64,000 nt of DNA. Source: Eledone cirrhosa. Taxonomy: Eukaryota; Mollusca; Cephalopoda; Octopoda; Eledonidae. Under the pieces are notes generated by a model. That model was not told the origin of the DNA, searched no databases, and saw only the letters and a program-made list of their open reading frames with translations. Location: positions 172,537,176 through 172,601,175 of the forward strand of contig OZ024743.1 of NCBI GenBank assembly GCA_964016885.1. Reading direction: 5' to 3'. This document shows positions 41,032-51,593 of the stretch, one piece after another. Made by a program: the position numbers and the translations under genes. The stretch's first letter is position 1. Each line of letters begins with the position of its first letter.

Positions 41032-41033
<2 letters not shown>
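41005..41033 (-). mobile_element. Family C 3'-end microcopy 2 (29 bp)
   Basis: It has the same length and breakpoint as microcopy 1, with one base difference (AGAG for AGGG). The shared breakpoint suggests tandem duplication, or a fixed stop point of the RT. Confidence 0.85.
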
Positions 41034-41087
<54 letters not shown>

Positions 41088-41895
41088 GGGAAGAAGACGC
41101 ACGAGGTGGTTGAACGTCACGAAATTGCTCCCGTAAGTTTTTTGATTTTTAACATATTTAAATCAATTGTGAAAGAACAATTCTTAGCACAAATGTTGCA
41201 TAAAGGCACCGAATGAGGTCCCATAAAGTTTCGGATCCATATTATATTGTTGTATCGCTCAAATATTCAATTTTGTATTATATATTTTGTATTCAAAAAA
41301 AGAAAATGGTTATAAATGGAACAAAACACCCTCTGTCTACACTATATAGAACAGCGGCAATTTCAATTTCACCAACACCAGAAACTTGATACACTACCTA
41401 TCCCATCACACTAAATATAACGGCAACTTCACCGGCATCATAATAATAATTACTATTATTATTGTCTCAAATTTTAAAAAATGTTTAATTCAAATTTTAC
41501 GGGAATATGTCAACACAAAATATAATGAAAATATATATTAAACATACGAACACAAACTCATAGATACTATATCAGTAACCACAACACCACCGCTGCCACC
41601 TCCCCACCACATCCATCATCGCCGCCACCACTCATTCAATGCTACTGACACTATTCCCCTGTTAACTTGAGAGAGAAAAGGGAAGGTGGTGGTATCACTA
41701 GACAAGAGAGAGGCTAGCAAAAGATATAAATAGATTGACTTGGTGACCTTGCCACGGACAAACGTCTACATCAACAATTATGGGACTGCTGGCTCACCCC
41801 TTCCTCACCAACAATATAAAAAGCCCCGGCACCACCACCGACATAGCCAGCAGCAATAACAGCCAACTACAACAAAAAGTATATTATATTATTGT

Positions 41896-41945
41896 AATGC
41901 ACTGGGTGATTGCTGGCCTTGTCCCTGGAGTGGAGACAATTATTA
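41896..41945 (+). repeat. SINE tail segment within the B 5' UTR (B2 copy)
   Basis: It has the same piece at the same place as in B1 (28112-28166), ending GTCCCTGGAGTGGAGACAAT. Confidence 0.72.
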
Positions 41946-42190
41946 ATAATTTCATTCTTAAGCCACGCAATGCTCACATTAAGGTACCACTCATGATAAT
42001 AACAATTTAAAAAAAACAACAAAAAGAAAACCCCGTGACCAAGAAATACCGGGATGGCGGCCGGCGGGGAATAGCCATGTCTCTAGGGGAGAACGACCCC
42101 TCTAGTCTTGGTTGACACTCGTTCTAGAAGTGGTAACACGAAAAGATTACCCCTTGGCGGTTAAGGATAAAACGCGACAAAATAAGGTAG

Positions 42191-45100
42191 ATGTCTAATG
42201 ATGAAATCTCATACCGGATCGGCCGTCACCCGGGTAAAAAAGGGCCGCGTCCCTCAGAGAGGAACCAGACTGGGGTCGAAAAATCAGCTAATGGTTCAAA
42301 CCTTCCCATCACTTCGGAGCTGGAGACCTCCCATAACCGGAATACTCCTACTGTTGGCCCTCCATGCTCACCACCAAGAAATCCAAAGAAAAAGAGAGAA
42401 AAATGGTCAAGGGAAGATAATAAAGAAGTCCTTGAGGCTTTCTACACTGCCATGTACTACCCATCAAATACATCGAATACAGAGCAAACATATATCAACT
42501 GGAAAAAGAAACATCCCGAAAACAGAGGCTATATTGACAGTAACAAACTAGCCAATATACGAAGAAATATTGTAAGAAAAAAGTTACTAACTGATATAGA
42601 AATTGATCAGATCAAGCTAGTAGCACAAAGTCAGCGAAGGGAAAATGAAGCATGTGTCAGTGAAAACGAGGTAAACTGTAACACTTCGAATCCCAGAGTT
42701 GGGGCGGAATCACTGGCAACAGAACAAATTAAAGAAAGGAGCGAAAAAGTGGAGGGAGTGCATGCTCAGGATGAAACTCCAAATGAAAATAATGAGATCG
42801 TAAATGATAAAGAAATGAATGAGAATGAACTTGCCAACTTGAAGGATGAAATTATGATCGAATGGATGAAAATGAAAGAATCTGACATGGGGGAACGAGA
42901 CACCCTCCCTAAGATCCAGAACTCCAAACAGAACCAAAAGATAATACACAAGACTAACATAATTCTCAAAAACATTATCATCACAAACAAAATAAACATT
43001 ACTGACTTAAATCATCTCTATTATGCATCGGCTAAAGTCACCACTCACTTATGTGGAGTGAAGATGAAAAAACAAAGGAATTCCCACAAGAAATCTACTT
43101 GGCAAGATAACATCAATCGCCAAATAAACCTTCTCCGATCTGACATAGAAATTTTAACAAACTATAAAGTAGGTGAACATGTTAAACAAACTAGACTTAG
43201 AAAATTGAAAAAAAAGTACAGTATAAGATCAACATGTGACATAGACATGCTGATAGAAACAATCAAGCAAAAAGTGTCGGCCAAAGCTGCTCGTATAAGG
43301 CGCTTTGAAAAACGATCTAGATTCTATAAGGACAATAATATGTTCAAAAACAACCAAAGAAACTTCTACAGAAAAATTGGTAAGTCAACAATAACTGCTA
43401 AATCAATACCACCCAAGGAGGAAGTGCAAGAATTCTGGGAAAAGATCTGGGCCGAAGAAAAAGTTCATAACATACATGCCCCATGGATAGACAGACAAAT
43501 GAAAGAAACAGCTCACCTTGAAGAACAAACATGGGAAAATATAACAGTTGAACAGCTGCGCTTGGCTCTAAGAAAAACCAGCAAATGGAAATCCCCAGGA
43601 AAAGACAAAATACAAAACTTTTGGATAAATGCCTTCACAGAGTCTCATGAGCTGTTAGCCCAACTTTACAATGAAATAGTTAAGGAGCCAGAAAAGATAC
43701 CATCATGGCTAGTTAACGGCATTACATTCCTGCTACCGAAGAATGATGAGACAAACAATCCCAAAAATTACAGACCGATAACCTGCTTGACCACAATGTA
43801 TAAAATTTTAACATCAGTCCTAACTGAATACACATATGACCACCTGATAACAAATGACCTATTTCCCATTGAGCAGAAAGGGTGTAAACGAGGCTCATAT
43901 GGCTGTAAGGATCAGCTTCTGGTTAACAAAATGATACTGGAAGATTGTCATAATAGACACAAAAATCTATCGATTGCTTGGATAGATTATAAAAAAGCAT
44001 TTGATAGTTTGCCACACAGTTGGATTGAAAAATGTTTAGAGATTTTCAAAATATCCCCCGTTGTCAGGAGGTTTTTGTCATTCAGTATGAGGACATGGAG
44101 AACGACACTCCTTTTGAATAGTGAAACAAAATCACTGGAAGCTGGAGAAGTTAACATTAATTGTGGAATTTTTCAGGGTGACTCTTTATCACCGCTTTTA
44201 TTCTGCATCGCACTTATACCATTAAGTAAAATGCTCAATGAAACAAAACATGGATATAGAGTCTATGACAAAACCATTAATCACCTGTTCTACATGGATG
44301 ACCTGAAACTATTTGCAAAAAATGATGAACAATTGCAAGGGCTATTATCCACTGTGAAGCAGTTCAGTGATGACATTAAAATGGAGTTTGGACTGGATAA
44401 ATGCGCCAAAGCAACGTTCACCAGAGGAAAGCTGCTGAAGAGTTCAGACATTAATCTTGATCGGGGGAACGTGATAAGAGAGCTTGATCAAGAACAAACT
44501 TACAAATATCTAGGTGTTTGTGAAGGAGACGGAATCAAGCACTCGACAATGAGGGAAAGGATAAGGAAGGAATGTTACCGCAGAGTCAGAGCAATCTTAA
44601 GAACGGAATTGAATGCAAGGAATAGGATCGATGCCATAAACACGCTTGCCATACCAGTAGTAACCTACAGTTACAATGTCATCAACTGGTCAAGCACAGA
44701 GATCCGTAGGCTCGATACAAAAATCCGAAAATTCTTAACCATGCACAGAATGCATCACCCTAAGGCAGACATAGATAGAATATATCTCCCTAGGAAAGAA
44801 GGAGGACGTGGGTTAATCCAGTTAGACATTGCGTTGAAAACTGCAACAATTGGATTATCCACATATCTAAGGGAATCACATGATTGGATGATCAAACTCG
44901 TTTTGAAACACGAAAGCACCAAAAGATCATATTCCATTACAAAAGATGCACAAAGATACAGTAATGGACTACAAATTTCAGAAGTCCCATTTACTGCTGA
45001 AATGGAAAACACAGAAAAAGCAAAGCAGGTAAAAGTAACTGCAAAGAAAGAACTGCTACAGAAACTGGCTAAGAAATGGCAAGAAAAGCCTCTGTATGGA

Positions 45101-45841
45101 AAATACCCAGAGCGAGCTAACAATCCTGATGTTGACAAAACTTTAACCCATCAGTGGTTGGCATCCTCTGGACTGAAATCGGAGACTGAAGGACTGATTA
45201 TATCCGCACAAGATCAGTGTCTGCCAACAAAAAATTACCAAGCCAACATAATAAAAAATGGGTGCAGCCCACTATGCCGTGTATGCAAAAAACAACCAGA
45301 GACCATTGACCATATAATTTCAATGTGCAGTCCTATAGCTCCAACCGAATACCTAAACAGGCATGACAGAGCTGCACAATACATACATTGGATAATGTGT
45401 AAGCATTTTGACCTGCCCCATCAAAAGAATTGGTGGGAGCATCAACCACCTCCCATACTTGAAAAAGATCACATCTCAATCTTGTGGAACTTTAGCATCC
45501 AAACAGACCGAAAAATAGATGCAAATAGACCTGATATAATATTGAAGGACTTTCAAAGGAGGGTATGCCTGCTAATTGATATGTCTGTTCCAATAGACAA
45601 GAATGTATCTATAAAAACATTTGAAAAATTGAGCAAGTATAAGGACCTGGAGATAGAAATTGGAAAAATGTGGAAATTGAGAACTAAAACAATACCAGTG
45701 GTTGTAGGCGCTCTGGGAATGATACCTAAGGGGTCTAACGACTACTTATCGCAAATCCCAGGAAACCCGCGTATAGGAGAAATACAAAAGATAGTACTAA
45801 TGGGAACTGCCCATATACTAAGGAAGATCCTGTCAATATAA
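42191..45841 (+). CDS. Family B polyprotein: Myb-like domain, RT, zinc knuckle, restriction-like endonuclease
   Basis: This intact 1216-aa protein is a sister of the family A protein. A Myb-like segment (about residues 68-142, KWSREDNKEVLEAFY and LTDIEIDQIK) precedes an acidic spacer (about 145-230). The RT spans about 450-790: KWKSPGKDKIQNFW, IDYKKAFDSLPH (about 597), FQGDSLSPLLF (about 660) and YMDD (701-704). The zinc knuckle is C1029-C1032-H1041-C1046. The nuclease has RPD (1113-1115), D1120 and D1130. It presumably cuts and primes at TAA repeats like family A. The first ATG (42191) is supported by the stop-containing B1 copy, which starts at the same codon. Family R4/Dong is inferred from motifs. 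Confidence 0.9.
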   Translation: MSNDEISYRIGRHPGKKGPRPSERNQTGVEKSANGSNLPITSELETSHNRNTPTVGPPCSPPRNPKKKREKWSREDNKEVLEAFYTAMYYPSNTSNTEQTYINWKKKHPENRGYIDSNKLANIRRNIVRKKLLTDIEIDQIKLVAQSQRRENEACVSENEVNCNTSNPRVGAESLATEQIKERSEKVEGVHAQDETPNENNEIVNDKEMNENELANLKDEIMIEWMKMKESDMGERDTLPKIQNSKQNQKIIHKTNIILKNIIITNKINITDLNHLYYASAKVTTHLCGVKMKKQRNSHKKSTWQDNINRQINLLRSDIEILTNYKVGEHVKQTRLRKLKKKYSIRSTCDIDMLIETIKQKVSAKAARIRRFEKRSRFYKDNNMFKNNQRNFYRKIGKSTITAKSIPPKEEVQEFWEKIWAEEKVHNIHAPWIDRQMKETAHLEEQTWENITVEQLRLALRKTSKWKSPGKDKIQNFWINAFTESHELLAQLYNEIVKEPEKIPSWLVNGITFLLPKNDETNNPKNYRPITCLTTMYKILTSVLTEYTYDHLITNDLFPIEQKGCKRGSYGCKDQLLVNKMILEDCHNRHKNLSIAWIDYKKAFDSLPHSWIEKCLEIFKISPVVRRFLSFSMRTWRTTLLLNSETKSLEAGEVNINCGIFQGDSLSPLLFCIALIPLSKMLNETKHGYRVYDKTINHLFYMDDLKLFAKNDEQLQGLLSTVKQFSDDIKMEFGLDKCAKATFTRGKLLKSSDINLDRGNVIRELDQEQTYKYLGVCEGDGIKHSTMRERIRKECYRRVRAILRTELNARNRIDAINTLAIPVVTYSYNVINWSSTEIRRLDTKIRKFLTMHRMHHPKADIDRIYLPRKEGGRGLIQLDIALKTATIGLSTYLRESHDWMIKLVLKHESTKRSYSITKDAQRYSNGLQISEVPFTAEMENTEKAKQVKVTAKKELLQKLAKKWQEKPLYGKYPERANNPDVDKTLTHQWLASSGLKSETEGLIISAQDQCLPTKNYQANIIKNGCSPLCRVCKKQPETIDHIISMCSPIAPTEYLNRHDRAAQYIHWIMCKHFDLPHQKNWWEHQPPPILEKDHISILWNFSIQTDRKIDANRPDIILKDFQRRVCLLIDMSVPIDKNVSIKTFEKLSKYKDLEIEIGKMWKLRTKTIPVVVGALGMIPKGSNDYLSQIPGNPRIGEIQKIVLMGTAHILRKILSI

Positions 45842-45981
45842 GTACATCACAAGTCTAAACACTAAGGATGCATGTGTGAATATGTGTGTTCTTTCTTGAA
45901 CATGGCGGACCTTGTTGTCTCTTGAGGTCACTGGTTGTGACTTGGTGATAACTCGTATAAACATAAAGCAAGATAAATGCA

Positions 45982-46034
<53 letters not shown>
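45982..46034 (+). repeat. (TAA)n between B2 and A5
   Basis: About 17 TAA units on the plus strand. Confidence 0.95.
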
Positions 46035-46036
<2 letters not shown>

Positions 46037-46644
46037 TGGCTCACATTGTGTCCGAGTGTAAACACCTAGCCCAGACCCACTATAAGGGCTGGAGACACGA
46101 TGTGATGGGCAGGGTGATCCACATGCACCTGTGCAAAGTAAACAATTTACCACATTCTGAGAAATGGTATGAGCATAGGCCAGAGGCGGTGATGGAGAAC
46201 AATCAGGTGAAGGTGCTGTGGGATTTTAGGATACAGACGGACAAAAAACTGGAACACAATAGACCTGACCTGGTGGTTGTGGACAAAGAAAAAAGATCGT
46301 GTCTGATTGTGGATGTGGCCTGCCCTTTCGACACGAGAGTGCAAGAGAAGGAGAGGGAGAAAATTAACCGATACCAGGACCTAAAGTGGGAGGTGAAAAG
46401 GATTTGGAACTGCCATGAAGTCAAAGTGATCCCGATTGTCATGGGCGCACTGGGGACTATCTCCAAAAGTTTCCAGGGATGGTTAAAGAAAATCGGCCCC
46501 TTCACGCTTTTTGGAACGCTTCAAAAGGCATGCTTGCAAGAACCCTCCGATACGTCCTGAATATCTGAGGCTGCAGGTAGTGGCTTGATATTCATTCCAA
46601 CGGACTTTCCAGTTAACCAACATCAATGACTGAGATTCAAGGAA
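46035..46644 (+). mobile_element. Family A copy A5, 5'-truncated
   Basis: It starts at GTGGCTCACATTGTGTCCG, inside the zinc knuckle, directly after (TAA)n, and has the complete family A 3' end. A 10-bp deletion (CTTGGAACGG) near 46537 shifts the last residues. Confidence 0.92.
46036..46560 (+). pseudogene. Family A endonuclease fragment
   Basis: The piece carries HIVSECKHLAQTHYKGWRHD, then the nuclease RPDLVVVDKEKRSCLIVDV. The 10-bp deletion replaces the normal GTARTLRYVLNI end with QEPSDTS. The first knuckle cysteines and the RT are missing. Confidence 0.88.
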
Positions 46645-46651
46645 TAACAAC

Positions 46652-46733
<82 letters not shown>
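46645..46733 (+). repeat. (TAA)n, last tract of the nest
   Basis: About 28 TAA units on the plus strand, the longest pure tract in the window. Confidence 0.95.
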
Positions 46734-46735
<2 letters not shown>

Positions 46736-46780
46736 CGCAGTAATGATAATAATAGTGGTAGTAGAATCATCAATAATAAT

Positions 46781-46967
46781 AACTGTTTCTACTTTTGGCA
46801 CAAAGCCAGCAATTATCCCAGTGCATTTCTGGTACTTTATTTTATCGACCTCGTAAGGATGAAAGGCAAAGTTAACCTGGGCGTAGATTTGAAATCAGAT
46901 CATAAAGGGATGTAACTCTATGCTTCAAAGCATGGCGTCCTACCCTCTACCGATACTGCCAATCCAC
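46781..46967 (-). mobile_element. Ceph-SINE-type SINE, full length
   Basis: On the minus strand it runs from ATTGGCAGTATCGGTAGAGG to GTGCCAAAAGTAGAAACAG. The B-box region is diverged (TGATTTCAAATCTACGCCC). Confidence 0.87.
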
Positions 46968-47054
46968 CAATGATGGTAATAATGGTAGCAATGTCATTAC
47001 ACCTACTGATGATGTGATCACTACCATAACAAATAATGACAATAATAGTTATTA

Positions 47055-47200
47055 CTAGCAGAGTGGCCCGGCGTTGCTTGGGATTTGCTTTAGGATTCTT
47101 ATATATTTGATATATATTTATCCTTATCGAACCTCGTGAGATAGATACGTTTGTTTATATTTTGCTATTGTGTATGCAAAAATATTTGTACACGAATATA
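47055..47200 (-). mobile_element. Helentron-type 3' terminus, fragment
   Basis: Read on the minus strand, the end is AAGCAACGCCGGGCCACTCT followed by GCTAG, then T. The GC-rich short hairpin next to a CTAG end inserted before T is the usual Helitron/Helentron 3' end. The 5' part is not present. Confidence 0.7.
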
Positions 47201-47217
47201 TAATTATATATATATGT

Positions 47218-48660
47218 ATATAAAATTGAAAAAGTGGAGAATAACATGGTCAACAGTACAAAAAAGGGGATTTTTTTACAGTCTAACAATTGTTTCACTG
47301 ATAAAGTTGTCTAAAAATTGCTGAACACTAGAAGCAGTGCCACGCAATTTTACATACGATGTTAGCTCGATCATATCTTCGGAAACTGTTATAAAAAATA
47401 TATATAACCGGAAAATTTACAAATTCAAATTACATCATCAATAATAATATTAATAATAAAGATAAAGAGAGAAAAGAAGGAAAGGAAAAAGAAGAAGGAA
47501 AAAGAAAAAGAAAAAGAGAAAGAAGAAGAAAAAGGAGAAATGATTACAGAGAAGAAAATATATGGAAAATGATGGTAGGCAGAGGAGAGACAAGCATAAG
47601 GAGAAATAACCTAGAATAGAAAGAAAAATAGAGGGAAAAATAATGATAACACCAATAAATGAATAAACGTTAATATATGAATAAATGTAAATAAAAATAA
47701 AAATAAATATATAAAAAATAGATAAAATAGATAAATAAATAAATAAATAAATAAATTAATTAATTAATAAATTACATCTAATGTGATATAAAATGGTATA
47801 AAATGTGAAAAATGAAAAATGAAAATAAATATGTAAAAGAAGTAAAAATGTGCGAAGAATATTTAAACATATTAAAATTATTGAGAATGGTTTTTGAGAA
47901 TTGTTAAATATATGGAGAGATATGAATGTAAAAATATGATAATGTTAAATATATTTATGTGCGTATTGGTTATTTTAATAAATAAATAAATTAGTTTTAA
48001 GTTATATTATATGATAAAATAAAATGTCAGAGATGAAATAACTTTAAGGAGAGAAATATAAAGATAGAGACTGAAAGATAGAGATATATAAAATCAGAAT
48101 GTCAATATAAGAGGTTTTGATGTTGTTCTTTGATAGATGATGACAATTATAATTATAATCCTAATTATAATGATGGTGATGATGCTGATAATGTGATATT
48201 ATAATAGATCTAAGTGGTACAATCTGGGTTATGTAATAGATAAGATGGGATTAAGCTGTTCTAATGTTCTCAAATTTGGTCGCCGATTTATGTCGACAGA
48301 AAATAGTTCTTTCAATTTTACTGTTAAGAAGCATTTTGTTATAATTTAAAATTTGGAAAAGTTCCATATTACAGAGACCGCAGTGGGATATACCATTTTG
48401 ATAGGCCGTTGCTTTTGATAGCTTCGTCCAGCTGATTTTATATTCCATGTTTTTCTATGTACGTACCACCTTTTCTTAAGCTCCCAGATGTGGAACCAAT
48501 GTAATGCCATGCTAAGCTACCTGAATTTATAGTACATAGGTAAACTATATTTGTCTCTAGGCATCAATTTTGTAAAGGGCATTTGTCAGGTAGATGGCAT
48601 TAAAATCTGGCAACTCTATGCATCTATTTTGTAAAGGGCATTTGTCAGGTAGATGCCAAT
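47218..48660 (-). repeat. Left inverted arm of P2
   Basis: This arm is the 3' part of the PLE in minus orientation, including a decayed GIY-YIG end (48251-48530) and a duplicated CATCTATTTTGTAAAGGGCA block near 48560 and 48625. No intact frame is present. Confidence 0.8.
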
Positions 48661-48662
48661 GA

Positions 48663-50205
48663 AATTGAAATAATACTAGCTGCTAGAAGAACAATCATTA
48701 AATTCGACAATAGTTACTGGGAGCGAAAAAATAGACAATATAACTTCGATATAACTATGGGATCAAATGATTCAGCCCAAGTTACAGACATTGTCGGAAT
48801 TTATATAGCACATTTCTTACATAGGGAATTTGATAACCTACAAGGCGGAATCTATAGAGACGATACACTACTTTTAGCTAAAACCCTAAATAATCAAAAC
48901 TTAGAAAGATTAAGGGAAAAGATTAGAAAATTATTTAATAATTTAGGCCTTAACATCACTTTTGAACCCAACTCTAAAAAAGCTAACTTCTTAGATATCG
49001 CTCAACCTTAACTCAGGACTAATAGAACCCTTCCATAAAAATAATGGAAATTTAGCTTACATTGATTATAACTCTAATCACCCTCAATCCATAATTAACT
49101 CCATAGCTCATAGTATATCCCTTAGAATCTCGCGCCTATCTTCTAACCTAGAGATTTTTAACGAACACGCTAACTACTACAACATAGCTTTACTTAAGGT
49201 AGGCCATAAAGAGAGACTCAAATACATACCAGATACAAAAAATGACAACACACTTAATATTAATAGCACTATCCACCCCTATAGAAACAACAAATCTAGG
49301 ACTAAACATAGAAATTGGCAACAAGCAGGTAAATTAAATGAACAGAATACTAATATAAAGACCACTAATAACTATAGAAGATGCAAAAATAGAAACTACT
49401 TATGGTTCAATCCAATGTTTAACTCCTCTATAAAAACAAAACTACCTTACACTTTCTTCAAATTGGTTGACAAACACTTCCCTAAAATTCATAAATATCA
49501 TAAAATCTTTAATAGAAAATCTATGAAACTATCATACTCCACTGCCATCAACATAGAATCGCACATACATAAAATTAACTATAAAAGAATTTATAATACA
49601 AGTGGCCCGCAAATAAGTACCATAACACCAAATACAAAACATAAGCATATAACATCATCACAACCAAACACACGTCAGTACGCATCACTACAATACAGCA
49701 ACAAACCCAATTCTCAGCCCATACATAGCAACCTACAAAACCATATCGAAGAACCGGCGCATAGAAAAGCATCTAAGTGTAACTGCCATCTACCTGACAA
49801 ATGCCCTTTACAAAATAGATGCCTAGAGACAAATATAGTATTCCTATGTATTATAAATTCAGGTAGCTTAGTATGGCGTTACATTGGTTCCACAGCAGGG
49901 GAGTTTAAGAAAAGGTGGTACGTACATAGACACTTTATGATTAACAAGAATCTCTTAAATACAACGACTCTCGCCAATAAAATCTGGCAACTCAAGGATG
50001 CAAACATGGAATATAAAATCAGCTGGAGGAAGCTATCAAATTGGTATGTACCACTGCGGCCTCTGTAATATGGAACTTTTCCAAATTTTAAATTACAACA
50101 AAATGCTTCTTAACAGTAAAATTGAAAGAACTATTTTCTGTCGACATAAATCGGCAACCAAATTTGAGAACTTTAGACCAGCTTAATTCCATCTTATCTC
50201 TTACA
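48663..50205 (+). pseudogene. PLE reverse transcriptase (5'-truncated) with GIY-YIG domain, frameshifted
   Basis: The RT starts after motif A: TIIKFDNSYWERKNRQYNFD and ITMGSNDSAQVTDIVGIYI (motif B region), then motif C region GGIYRDDTLLLAK, where the usual aromatic-x-DD reads YRDD. A frameshift at about 49003 separates FEPNSKKANFLDI from LNLNSGLIEPFHKNNGNLAY. The second part continues through NYLWFNPMFNSSIKTKLPY and FFKLVDKHFPKIHKYHKIFN to a Cys-rich segment CNCHLPDKCPLQNRC and the GIY-YIG core RYIGSTAGEFKKRWYVH. This is a PLE type also known from cnidarians, as far as I recall. It is not functional here. Confidence 0.82.
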
Positions 50206-50755
50206 TAACCCAGATTGTACCACTTAGATCTATTATAATATCACATTATCAGCATCATCATCATTATGATTATGATTTTAATTATAATTGTCATCATCTA
50301 TCAAAGAACAACATCAAAACCTCTTATATTTACATTCTTATTTTATATATCTCTATCTTTCACTCTCTATCTTTATATTTCTCTCCCTAAATTTATTTCA
50401 TCTCTGACAATATATTTTATCATAATTGTTTCTACTTTTGGCACAAGGCCAGCAATTACCCAGTGCATTACTGGTACTTTATTATATCGACCCCGTAAGG
50501 ATGAAAGCATATAATATAACTTAAAACTAATTTATTTATTTATTTATTAAAATAACCAATACACACATAAATATATTTAACATTATCATATTTTTACCTT
50601 CATATCTATCCACATATTTTAACAATTCTCAAAAACCACTCTCAATAATTTTGATAGGTTTAAATATTCTTCGCACATATTTACTTCTTTTACGTATTTA
50701 TTTTCATTTTTCATTTTTCACATTTTATACCATTTTATATCACATCAGAGGTAAT

Positions 50756-50794
<39 letters not shown>

Positions 50795-51376
50795 TCTATT
50801 TTTATCTATTTTTTATATATTTATTTTTATTTTTATTTACATTTATTCATATATTAACGTTTATTCATTTATTGCTGTTATCATTATTTTTCCCTCTATT
50901 TTTCTTTCTATCCTAGGTTATTTCTCCTTGTGCTTGTCTCTCCTCTGTCTACCATCATTTTCCATATATTTTCTTCTCTTTATATCTTTCTCTGTAATCA
51001 TTTCTCCTTTTTCTTCTTCTTTCTCTTTTTCTTTTTCTTTTTCTTTTTCTTTTTCTTTTTCTTTTTCCTTCTTTTTTCTTTTTCCTTTCCTTTCTTCCTG
51101 TACTGTATCTAGCTCCCTTTCTTCCTTCTTTTCTCTCTTTATCTTTATTATTAATATTATTATCGATGATGTAATTTGAATTTGTAAATTTTCCGGTTAT
51201 ATATATTTTTTATAAGTTTCCGAAGATCTGATCGAGCTAACATCGTATTTAAAATTGAGTGGCACTACTTCTAGTGTTCAGCAATTTTTAGACAAGTTTA
51301 TCAGTGAAACAATTGTTAGACTGTAAATAAATCCACTTTTTTGTACTGTTGACCATATTATTCTCCACTTTTTCAA
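49790..51376 (+). repeat. Right inverted arm of P2
   Basis: This arm includes the GIY-YIG end, a (TTTA)n run (50752-50795), a CTTTTT-rich tract (51010-51075) and the terminal block CATATTATTCTCCACTTTTTC. Tract lengths differ from the left arm, which shows separate slippage since the arms formed. Confidence 0.8.
50421..50511 (-). mobile_element. 5'-truncated SINE in the right arm of P2, 4-bp duplication
   Basis: The SINE body is 50425-50507 on the minus strand, from CTTTCATCCTTACGGGG to GTAGAAACAATT. CATA stands on both sides (50421-50424 and 50508-50511). The left arm near 48006-48020 shows the uninterrupted site, so this insertion came after the arms were formed. Confidence 0.85.
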
Positions 51377-51541
51377 TTTCATTACTCCAAGATAAACTTA
51401 CATAGGAATACAAGTGAAATCATAAACTCGTCATCTACGTAAACATCGTGTTGAGTCAAACAACGCCGTACGCTAAAACTATCCATAACAAGAAGTATTC
51501 ACAACCTCTAACTGGATTACCTATAACGATATTTTGTTATC

Positions 51542-51547
<6 letters not shown>

Positions 51548-51577
<30 letters not shown>
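51548..51577. repeat. (TA)n microsatellite
   Basis: A pure TA run next to a hammerhead-like motif. Confidence 0.95.
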
Positions 51578-51582
<5 letters not shown>

Positions 51583-51593
51583 TATCAGATTAA

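Larger units (their letters stand above)
40920..41087 (+). repeat. (TAA)n block with two 29-bp family C ends inside
   Basis: Three TAA tracts (40920-40951, 40981-41004, 41034-41087) are separated by two short identical-length inserts that match the family C 3' terminus. The block joins the 5' end of C3 to the 5' end of B2. Confidence 0.93.
41088..45981 (+). mobile_element. Family B retrotransposon copy B2, full length
   Basis: The element starts GGGAAGAAGACGCACGA after (TAA)n, the same 5' end as family A, and ends with the B 3' UTR (AAGCAAGATAAATGCAA) before (TAA)n. The 5' UTR (41088-42190) holds an A-like segment to about 41445, a short TAA/ATT patch (41440-41465), then sequence shared with B1. 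It has one intact 1216-codon ORF. The A-like start may be original or a recombination product. Confidence 0.85.
47218..51376 (+). mobile_element. Penelope-like element P2 with long inverted terminal repeats
   Basis: The left arm (47218 to about 48660) and right arm (about 49790-51376) are inverted copies over more than 1 kb. Both carry GTGGAGAATAACATGGTCAA, TTAGCTCGATCAT, an AG/TC-rich tract, a TTTA tract and a partial GIY-YIG coding end. Between them lies a 5'-truncated RT. PLEs are known for truncated copies joined in direct or inverted orientation that form pseudo-LTRs, and this fits. The arms differ by microsatellite length and a SINE in the right arm. Confidence 0.8.

Noticed and set aside
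12800..46733. CRISPR-like array of regularly spaced repeats
   Set aside because: The repeats are TAA microsatellites with retrotransposons as irregular spacers in a eukaryotic genome.
47225..47330. Hammerhead in the P2 terminal repeat (GAAACAATTGTT block)
   Set aside because: GAAA and a self-complementary stem III are present, but I could not find a CTGANGA core with a matching stem I.
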